Made by a program: the position numbers and the translations under genes. A model generated the notes under the pieces. It ran no database searches, was not told the DNA's origin, and saw only the letters and a program-made list of their open reading frames with translations. Below are positions 18,541 through 26,732 of a stretch of DNA of 26,732 bases, in pieces. The stretch's first letter is position 1. Every line of letters begins with the position of its first letter. Origin of the DNA: Oehlia diaphana (lineage: Eukaryota > Glomeromycota > Glomeromycetes > Glomerales > Glomeraceae); NCBI GenBank assembly GCA_003833135.1, contig QZLH01000657.1:19253-45984 (forward strand), given 5' to 3'.

Positions 18541-20284
18541 AGATATAACCTTGGGGTGGGTTCTCGTATGATGGGCCCCAGTCATCTATTTGCAACCCTT
18601 TAAAGTCGTCCGGTCAGCCCTCATAAACCTTCGCACGTTGCTTTCGCGGTGTGCAGTCAAGGATTATGGCCAGTGGGTGACAGAATAATTTTTACCCACC
18701 TCTTTAAAAATTCCGGTGCCATTCGCCACTTGAAATTTGCAACAGGTAAAGGTTTCATTTCTTTATTGATGGTGGGATGAAAAACTGAATTCTAATTGTT
18801 ACTTTTATAAAAAATAATAAAATTGCTATATAATACGGGCTTTACAAATGTGCGTATATCCCATATGACGAGTGACCTACGAGATGTTTGGTTGTATCTT
18901 GGTTGTGAAATACGTGTGTGATTATCTCTTGTTATCAACCTGTTAATAAGTTTGAACGTTAAACCATATATAAAAGAAAAGAAAAAAAATGAACGGGCAA
19001 GGAAGAAAGATAAAGGGCACTTTATCTTCCGGGTCCTTCAGTGCTGTGGCTCTCTATTGTATATAATGGCTTAGAAGGTAACCTTTGGTATCTAATGATT
19101 TCACAACAGAAATATATTGTTCAAAAAAGTATGTTAATATGTTAAATGTACGAAAAAAAAAAAATATGTTAAATGTACAAAAAAAAATTGAGACAAAAGG
19201 AAAAATATAAGATATATATACTTTTTTTTCTGAAAATTGACACAAGCTTTTACTCATATTAACACGTCGTGTTCTACGCGTTTGAGGCCTGAGTGTGAGA
19301 AGATCAGACACAATTATTACGTAATGTCATATTATGAATAGTCGATATTTGCTAAATTTGGCCTTAACTGGCTCATAATAATAATAATATTGTATAGGTC
19401 AATATGAGTCATATTTATAGAGTAACTTTCTTGTACGTACTTTAATATTTACAGCATATAAAACAAAGCTAACAAATCGTGGTTGCAGACAGGAACTCAT
19501 GCGTAGGTAATTCACTTTATTTATTTTATTTTATTTATTTTTTTATTTTTATGATAAAAGAAATTAACTGTAAATATTAATAAAATTTGATTAAAGGTTT
19601 CAATTATATATACTTTAATATTTTTATTTGAAAGTTTTATATATTTATCCGGCTGTTTGTCGATATTAATACACAAGATCATGGAATAAGCTTTTTTGTA
19701 TTTGCAAAGAAAAAACTTTGAATGGAAAAGAAATACTAACCGTTTCATATGAATTATAATTATCTGCACAAACTGAAATATCACGAATCCGTATTTATAT
19801 ATAATCTATGACAAAGATTATATCCACAACCTAAATAGGATTATATCAATAAAGGTACATTTAAATTTTCCGAACATTTAACTATAGTAAAGAATGTAAA
19901 ATTTTTATTTGTGAAATATATGAACTTGGTTTGTTATTGACAATTATTATAACGTGATAAATATATGATAAATTAAAGACTTGAATATTATGTTGAATGT
20001 TACAAAGTATTAAATCGCAATAATATTAAATATTAGAAAGTTAATATTTGAAAAGATATAATACATTATTTACAGACTATATACTTTTAAATTTAAAGAA
20101 CTAAAGATAGGTATTAGAAATAGCAGGATTCATCTGACAACAGATCGGATTCAGTGAAGCTTGTTCGGCGATAAATTTTACCAACCCCAATTTTCCTAAC
20201 TACATGTCCAGTTTATACTCACAGGAGTTGAAAAATAACAAATACACTTAAAACACTTAAACTAAATATATAACTACGCCTCAT
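18541..20284. other. Gene-free stretch; first part less AT-rich
   Basis: 18541-18760 is the most GC-rich part of the window (GGGTTCTCGTATGATGGGCC, TTCGCACGTTGCTTTCGCGG) and is probably part of a repeat. A hairpin lies at 19007-19028 (AAGATAAAG-GGCA-CTTTATCTT). ATATGTTAAATGTAC followed by an A run is tandemly doubled at about 19137-19185. The minus-strand frame at 19230-19311 opens with MSDLLTLRPQTRRTRRV but goes nowhere recognisable. 19390-20284 is low-complexity. Confidence 0.35.
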
Positions 20285-21237
20285 AACTACATTATTAACT
20301 TTTTTTGTCCGATTTTATATATTATTTTTTTTCGATCTTTTTTTGACCGTATTGTTATTTTTTTTAAATTTTTTTTTTTTTTCACTCTTTTTGGACCAGA
20401 ATATTTTACGGTACTTATTTTTTTTTTTTTCGGATTCCTTTTTTTTTCGGAAATTTCTCTTTTTTTAACCGATTTCTTTCTTTATCCTTTATTTCTTTTT
20501 CTTTCGATTTTTTTTATTACTAAATAAAGAAATAAAACATTATATTAAATATATTTACAAAATTAATTTTTTTTAAAAAAAATCAATATAACGTGTAGGA
20601 AAATTGACGTTGATAGAAAGATGATTAAGATTATTAAGATTATTTTAATTAAATTGAACACTGGATAAATAGTTTGATTTGATTTTCAAATTCATAATAA
20701 TCAAAAAAAAAAATTGATATTTTTACAATATTTTATAATTAATTAATTGATTTAATAATAGGTTATTATAATCAAATCCATATCCGAAATTCTCTAAATA
20801 ATCACCAGATTTTTTGAATAAAGATTTTAATTCAAATTGTTTAGTTAAATTAATAATTTATCATGTGAAATGAGTATCAAAAGAATAATAATAAATAAAA
20901 TGAACAAATTTTCTAATACATTTAATTGTTCAAATATTTTTCTTAAGTTGGTTATAAGTTTAAGATTGACGCAATATACAGTAAATAATTAGAAATAATA
21001 TACGGTAAATTTATAATTAATCAATTTTATTGATAATTATTTTTTCACAATTCCTTAATTAATCCGAATTTCATTCTACACTCAAACGTCAAATCATTAA
21101 TAATTTATATCATTATAATATTATAAATATAATTAATACATATTATTTTATTCTTTTGTTAACTAATTATTACCATATACTAAATTTTTCTATTTAAACA
21201 AACTCATTGGTCCGATGAGAAGCAAAGGGGGACTGCT
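20285..21237 (-). repeat. Inverted copy of the dispersed repeat
   Basis: Read on the minus strand this is the fullest copy: it starts at ACTAGCAGTCCCCC (21237 downwards), passes CCAATGAGTTTGTTTAAATA, ATTTGACGTTTGAGTGTAG and TTATAACCAACTTAAG, and ends in the purine-rich tract (20285-20520 is its pyrimidine complement, with TTTTCGGATTCC and CCGATTTC). Relative to 4105-5120 it has the outer end but stops before the GGTCTT-AA-AAGACC hairpin. No coding sequence is recognisable. Confidence 0.75.
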
Positions 21238-21515
21238 AGTATTATCTTAAATTTTTGATAACCGTACTCGTAGTTATAATCCAGATGTGAGAAAATTAAT
21301 TATTATAAATATTAGAATACATTCTATTTATTAGACTATTAAGATACAAGTAAAAAACAATAATTGTGATGACTACCACAATAATTTAAAACGTAAAAAT
21401 TCACATATAACTGTGGTTTTCTCAAGGCATCTCAAGAACTAATGATTAAGCCATAAAACTATATCAGAACTTTATTGTTATTTTTTTTTTTTTTTTTTTT
21501 TGGTCTCTTAAAAAA

Positions 21516-22240
21516 ATGACTACCTAAAATTGAGTCAAAATTATATTGAATTATTAAAAGATGGAAATATTATGATATTACAATTGAGGTTGGTGAAACC
21601 TAACTTAAAAATATTTCGTGTTCATATGAATACTTTGTGTTACCATTCTTCATATCTACAACGAACTTTAGCGAAAAATAATAATAATATTAGGTTACCG
21701 AATATATCACCGAAAATTTTTCAAATTATTTTATAGTAAATTAAACAAAGTTTAATATACTAGAGAATAAAATTTCTAATTTTTATTAAATTCTTATAAT
21801 ATAGGTATATTTATGGTGGTATCCATTCGCTGAATGGGTTAGACACATATGGTTTTCTTAAAATTTTAGCATCTGCAAATGAACTTTGTCTCCAGGAACT
21901 AGTTGATTACTTACAAAAGTTCTTAATTGAAAATAGGTCCGAGTGGATAAAACAACTTTTTGAATTTACTCAAAAATTTCTTCACGGTCAAGATAATTTG
22001 TTAAAACTTCAAGAATTTTGTACAAATTTAATGGCTCAATCTCCTAAAAAAATATTCAAATCATTTGATTTCAATTCATTTTTCTGAAAAATCTTTGATT
22101 TCACTTATTAAAAAGAGATGATTTACAAATGAAAGAAGTTGAAGTGTGAGAATATGTATTAAAATGAGGTCTTGGACAAAATCTAACACTCGTTCCAGAT
22201 ACTAAGAAATGATAAAAAGAATTGATAATAAAATCAACTT
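21516..22240 (+). pseudogene. BTB-BACK relic of the BTB-TLDc family
   Basis: From the ATG at 21516 a stop follows after three codons, then the BTB region continues as SQNYIELLKDG, (shifted) and KIFRVHMNTLCYHSSYLQRT, LPNISPKIFQII. A GTAAAT donor (near 21737) and a TATAG acceptor (near 21804) bound the intron at the family position, and exon 2 reads YIYGGIHSLNGLDTYGFLKI, LCLQELVDYLQKFLIENRSE and LQEFCTNLMAQSPKKIFKSF. After that a +1 shift, a second one, and TGA in place of conserved Trp codons (in the EVW and LKW motifs) destroy the BACK region. No TLDc sequence follows. A run of about 22 T precedes the start. Confidence 0.85.
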
Positions 22241-22579
22241 GAAAAAAAAATAAATGTCAATATTTTCCTTTTGTGAAAAAATAAAAACTTTAATAATTGC
22301 CAATTCCTCATTTATTATCATATGCTGACAAGTCAAATAATCCTAAGTACATATTAAATATCATATTAAATTAGAAAATTCCATATTAGTATATCCGGAA
22401 TTTTTAACGATTTGTCAGTAAAATAGATTCATTTACATTTTTAAATACAAAAAAAAAATACTATAATTCTATATAATAATATTGGCAACTTGGCATAAAT
22501 ATCCAATTATATAATGTTTTATCTTATAAAATAATGTTTAATTTAATTTACAGAATAAAATATAAATCTTCTTTTTAGT
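22241..22579. other. Gene-free AT-rich spacer
   Basis: No gene is visible. It lies between the BTB-BACK relic and the convergent kinase gene and presumably holds the kinase 3' untranslated region. Confidence 0.4.
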
Positions 22580-25500
22580 TCAATCATCAATTGAACAGTC
22601 TAAACAATCTAAACATTCAGTAAGAACTCTTGTAAATTGATTGAGTAATCGAGAAGTATAATGAGCTTGTGAATGAATAGTTAATTGATTATTATTAATA
22701 GATAAAAAAATTGCTTTTCTATATTCTTCTGCTTCTTTAAATTGCTTTATAATTTCTTCATTTTCATAGATTCTAGGATTCATAAAAGAATTAATTAACT
22801 TTTCTATTTCAATAGCACTTGGTCTGTTATCTGGATCTGAATCCCAACATCTTTTCATTAATTCAATATAACATTTTGGTGCTTTTTGTTCATTTATTTC
22901 AGGTCTAATTCCATCACATATATTTAGTACTAAAAATTCATCATGAGCACAGTTAAAGAAAGGTTGCATACCAGTTGCTACGAAATACATAATCATACCA
23001 AAACTATATATATCTGCCGCTTTAGTATATGGATTTCCTCTCAATACTTCAGGTGACATAAAAGGCATAACCCCATAAATTTTTGTTTCATCTACATTAC
23101 TAACATCTCCACATAATCCCATATCTGATATATAAAATGTACTATCAAGATTTTCATCACCACCTTGTACATTAATAAATGATAATATGTTTCCTGTATG
23201 AAAATCACGATGAACCATATCATTTTCATGAATTATTTTAAGACCATTAATTACATTTTCTAATGCATCTAATCTTTCAAACCAAGACCAATTTACAGCA
23301 TAATTTTTAATATAATTATTAAAATTTCCACCATTTGCGTATTCAAAAACCATAATATAGTCTTTTGTATCTGGATTTTGAGATATTCCATATATTTGAA
23401 GAATATAATCATTATATTTGATGGAATATTTTTTAATCTAATAAAAAAATATAAAGTCAATTAAATTTTTTAACATGATAATAATTTTTAATAAATTATA
23501 AGTAATTCATACCTCATTTAAAAATTCATTAGCAATATTTTGTGAATTATATAAATTTTTTAAAGCAACTGACCTATTGGGACTTCTTTTATAATTTTCA
23601 TTAACACTATTACCACTACTATTACTATAATGATATATAAATGGACCATCCTTCCATATTGCTGAATATACTATAGCAAAACCACCTTTTCCTACTTCTT
23701 TAATATTATCAAACTGATTATATGGTATCCATTCAACTACTATATCATCAAAACCATTAATTCTCATTTGCATTTCTTGAATAAATTCATCAATTTTATC
23801 ATTTCCACTTGTCCAATTTGCAAAATTTTTTTTTAAATCATTTACTAAACATGATTTGCAACATTTACGAGTTGTATCAGTATATATTTTACCACAAATT
23901 TTACAATAATCATCTCCAAATACAATAATATAATCATTTGTATTTGGATTTTGAGATATTCCATACTTAAATAAATCATTATTTGTATTATTATCAAAAT
24001 ATGATCTAGCCTGTAAAACAAATATACGAAAAAGTTATAATTTGAATTATATAGGAAGGAATAGTTGATTATCAAGAAATTGAGAAGTACCTCACTTAAA
24101 AATTCATCAGTGATATTTTGAGAGTTATATGATAAACATTTCAAAACAACTTTTTTATTAGGCATGCTTCTTATGCATTTATATATACCAAAATTTAATG
24201 GACCATCTATCCATGTTGCTGAATATAGCGTAGTAAAATCATCTTTGATTATTATTTTGATGTTACTAAACTGATTGTATGGTATCCATTCAACTATTTT
24301 ACTATGATATTTTTCAATTTTTAATTGCATTTCCTGAATAAAATTATCAATTTTTTCATTTCCACTGGTCAAGTTTTGGTTTAAATTATTTATCTGACAT
24401 GGTTTGCACCATTGAAATTTTTCATTTGTGTATATTTCGCCTATTTTGCCACAATTTTTGCAATATCTATCATCAAGTACAATAATATAATCTTTTGTAT
24501 TCGCATTTTGAGTTATTCCAAATATATGAGGAATATCATAATCGTATTCATCAATTGAATATCCTTTAGCCTATTAAAAGTATATAAATGAAAATATTAT
24601 AATAGAAAGTATTTGAATTACTAAGAAATTATTTCATACCTCATCTATAAATTTTTGTGAATTATAAACACATCTCAAAGCAACTCTTTTGTTAGGTAAC
24701 CGTTCGTATTTCCATTTATTAGCTTCAACTTCTAAATATTTCAATGGACCATCTATCCATATTGCTGAATATAGTGCAGCAGTATCATCCTTACTTGTTT
24801 CTTTGATATCATTAAACCGATTATATGGTATCCATTCAACTACTTTATCCGTAAAAACGTTAATTTTCATTTGCATTTCCTGAATAAATTCATCAATTTT
24901 TTCATTTCCGCTGGTCCAATTTGTGAAATTTTGTTTTAAATTATTTATTTTACATGGCTTGCACCAACGCCGTAAATCTCTGCATATTTTGCCACAGGTT
25001 CCGCAATATCTTTCTTGAAATACTATAATGTAATCTCTTGTTTCTGGATTTTGAGATATTCCATATATTTTAGGAATATCATAATCAAATCTATAAATTG
25101 AAAATGATTTAACCTATTAAAGATACAAAAAGTTATTATTAATATAATAGGCACTTTAAAAATTGAATTACAAAAATAATTGAATTTATCAAGAAAGAAA
25201 TATAAGAAATGCATACCTCATTTAAAAATTCATTTGTGATATTTTGTGAATTATATATACATTTCAAAGCAACTTTTTCATTAGGTACCCTTTTCTTTTC
25301 CACTTTATAATTTTCATATTTCAATTGACCATCCATCCATATCGCTGAATATAGTGTAGCAGTATCATCTTTATCTATTTCTTTGATATTATTAAACCGG
25401 TTATATGGTATCCATTCAACTATTATATCATCATGACGATTAATTTTCAATTGAAATTCTTGAATTAATTCGTCAATTTTTTCATTTCCACTGGACCAAT

Positions 25501-25615
25501 TTGTAAAATTTTGTTTTAACTTATTTACTTGACATGGTTTACACCATTTATAACCATGAATTGTATATGGGTTGCCACAACATTCACAAATAACAGCTTC
25601 ATCTTGAGACGACAT
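22580..25615 (-). CDS. Multi-module zinc-ribbon/protein kinase, 902 residues
   Basis: Five exons (25217-25615, 24640-25113, 24091-24570, 23513-24010, 22580-23437) are joined by phase-0 GT-AG introns of 69-103 bases into one open frame. Exon 1 encodes a four-Cys motif (CECC...WCKPC), a helix (SGNEKIDELIQEFQ), and a kinase N-lobe (VEWIPYNRF, LYSAIW, VALK, ending FLNE). Exons 2, 3 and 4 each repeat hinge segment (YGISQNP...DYIIV), Cys motif, helix and N-lobe. Exon 5 carries YGISQNPDTKDYIMVFEYA and a full C-lobe: HRDFHTGN (about 693-700), DMG in place of DFG (about 722), SPE, and ADIYSFGMIMYFVATG. Only exon 4 keeps a glycine loop (GKGGFA, about 558); its Lys (about 602) and the Glu ending the exon complete the ATP site. 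The catalytic Asp, Asn and metal Asp are present, so the final kinase is probably active. Substrate unknown. The family is expanded in Rhizophagus. Confidence 0.85.
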
Positions 25616-25630
25616 GGTTTTGTAGTATTC

Positions 25631-25657
25631 TTTTTTTTTTTTTTTTATAAAAAAAAA
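25631..25657 (-). promoter_or_regulatory. T-run/TATA/A-run before the kinase gene
   Basis: Sixteen T, then ATA, then nine A; on the gene strand T9-TAT-A16, ending 16 bases before the ATG at 25615. TTTTATAAAA-like sequence at this place could act as a TATA element. The same architecture occurs before two BTB-TLDc copies. Confidence 0.45.
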
Positions 25658-25751
25658 GTTATTTTAAAATGTGATAAGCACAATAAAGAAGGTCATATGA
25701 TGCAGGTAAATTTGTTTGCATGAAGGTTGAATTTGGCATTTGTGTTTATGC

Positions 25752-25942
25752 AGGACCCCGAACAATACATGAAAAGGTAACAATACGGAGTTTGCGTAGA
25801 ATGAGCCCAAAAGAGTGTAGATCATTTCCTTTTTTGGATAATTCCGACCAGCATTACATAGTGCCGGCCCTGAAGAGATGCGTAGAGCTATTAGTAAATT
25901 TGTGCCGATCTCGTTACCTATTGATATATTGCTCGGGGTCCT
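25752..25942. mobile_element. 191-base MITE with inverted ends and 8-base target duplication
   Basis: The left end AGGACCCCGAACAATACAT and the right end, read in reverse complement, AGGACCCCGAGCAATATAT differ at two positions over 19 bases. Both flanks are GTTTATGC (25744-25751 and 25943-25950). This is the structure of a short non-autonomous DNA transposon; an 8-base duplication is typical of the hAT superfamily. If the adjoining C/G pair is counted in the ends, they begin CAGGACCCC (hAT-like) and the duplication is TTTATG, 6 bases. The interior has no credible gene; the overlapping open frames on both strands are by-products of its higher GC content. Confidence 0.85.
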
Positions 25943-25950
25943 GTTTATGC

Positions 25951-26183
25951 AAATCATTAATAATCGCTTTATAATAATATTATTAAAATAAAGAATTAAT
26001 TTTAGTTAGATTAAATTATATAAATATAATATAAAATAGGTAATAATAGAATTAAATAAATAACTTATGAACTAATTATAAATAATTTTCAATTTAATTA
26101 GTTTAAATTATAAGTAAATATTATAAAAATAAGTAATTATTACTTACGATCTATTAAATAAAGAATTTAATCAGTTTAAACTA
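25951..26183. other. Gene-free AT-rich spacer
   Basis: Almost pure A/T, no gene. Words such as TTTAATTAG and ATAAGTAA recur, but without a clear period. Confidence 0.4.
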
Positions 26184-26732
26184 GCAGTCATCCATTTCTT
26201 TGCTCCGGGACTAATAAATAGAAAAATTTAGTAAATTGAAAAAATCTTAATCATCTTTCTATTATTAACGTCGGTCAATTTTCCTACATGTTATATTGAT
26301 CTTTTTTTAAAAAAACATAATAATTTTGTAAATATATTTAATATAATATTTCTGATTTTATTTCATTATTTAATAATAAAAAAAATTGAAATAAAAAGAA
26401 AAAAAAAATTGGGGAAAGAAAAAGGATAAGAAATCGGTTTAAAAAAGGGAAATTTCCAGAAAAAAAAGGAATCCGAAAAAAAAAAAATAAGTACCGAAAA
26501 AAATTCTGAAAAAAAAGGACAATAATTCGATCTAAAAAGAGTGAAAAAAATTTTCTTTAAAAAAAATAACAGTACGGTCTAAAAAAAGATCGAAAAAAAT
26601 AATATAAAAAAAATCGGTCTTAAAAGACCGAAACAATAGGATTATTTCATTATTTAATAAAAAAAAAAAAAAAAATTTTTAGTATGGGAAAAAAAATCCA
26701 AACCTAAACGGGAAAAGAATGAGAAAAAACAA
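26184..26732 (+). repeat. Internally deleted copy of the dispersed repeat, runs off the window
   Basis: The outer end ACTAGCAGTCATCC, then TAGAAAAATTTAGTAAATTG, joins directly to AAAAAATCTTAATCATC, skipping roughly 500-700 bases found in the other two long copies. The rest follows 4660-5080 closely, with the purine-rich tract and the hairpin CGGTCTT-AA-AAGACCG (26615-26630). The copy continues past the window end. Confidence 0.75.

Noticed and set aside
18480..18560. A functional tRNA gene
   Set aside because: Box-like motifs are present but acceptor and anticodon stems do not pair convincingly, so no tRNA was called.
19521..19784. 87-codon minus-strand frame
   Set aside because: Ile/Lys/Phe-rich translation of AT-rich DNA without domain, splice or promoter support.
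22580..25615. Reading the kinase exons as several separate genes
   Set aside because: Exons 2-5 have canonical acceptors and no start codon at their beginning, and all junctions keep phase 0; a single gene is the simplest reading, though transcripts are needed.
25664..25974. Open frames on both strands over the small inverted-repeat element
   Set aside because: They coincide with the 191-base MITE, overlap each other, and have no recognisable protein features.

Overview
The window looks like an accessory region of a Glomeromycotina (arbuscular mycorrhizal) fungal genome, most like Rhizophagus. It is strongly AT-rich, with short GT-AG introns of about 60-100 nt, long homopolymer runs, decayed repeats, and members of two protein families known to be greatly expanded in these fungi: BTB-BACK-TLDc proteins and 'CxxC...WCxxC' protein kinases. 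The organism call is an inference from content, not from a search.

Layout. 1-300 is the DNA-binding head of a pogo/CENP-B-type transposase. 641-1220 is a decayed Mpv17/PMP22 gene whose GlnGln codons have become two stops. 1883-5120 holds parts of a repeat family with a purine-rich tract, plus a broken kinase C-lobe (2373-2960, minus) and a long pyrimidine tract with tandem repeats (3115-3870). 5120-6500 shows little. 6660-13791 carries three minus-strand BTB-BACK-TLDc genes in a row, sharing 5' and 3' flanks: copy 1 is intact, copy 2 has a 2-base deletion in its BTB exon, and copy 3 has a replaced C-terminus. A zinc-ribbon gene relic (8614-8986) lies between copies 1 and 2. 14394-15652 (minus) is a four-exon, 218-residue gene I do not recognise, ending inside a tandem array. 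16515-16925 is a TLDc relic. 17887-18560 holds a candidate exon, a 157-base direct repeat and a possible tRNA-derived element. 20285-21237 is an inverted copy of the repeat family. 21516-22240 is a BTB-BACK relic. 22580-25615 (minus) is a five-exon kinase gene. 25752-25942 is a small terminal-inverted-repeat element with target-site duplications, and 26184 to the end is another, internally deleted repeat copy.

The most interesting object is the kinase gene. Its exons 2, 3 and 4 are tandem copies of one module (kinase strand/hinge segment, then a zinc-ribbon-like four-cysteine motif, a helix, and a kinase N-lobe up to the likely alpha-C glutamate). All introns are phase 0, and the joined reading frame of 902 residues is open. 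Only the last N-lobe keeps a glycine-rich loop, and only the last exon supplies a catalytic C-lobe. The protein therefore looks like three degenerate zinc-ribbon/N-lobe modules in front of one apparently complete kinase.

The region as a whole shows gene-family birth and death: tandem duplication, small indels, premature stops, and repeat insertions between copies. Nothing suggests an operon-like pathway; the BTB-TLDc and kinase genes are lineage-expanded families side by side.
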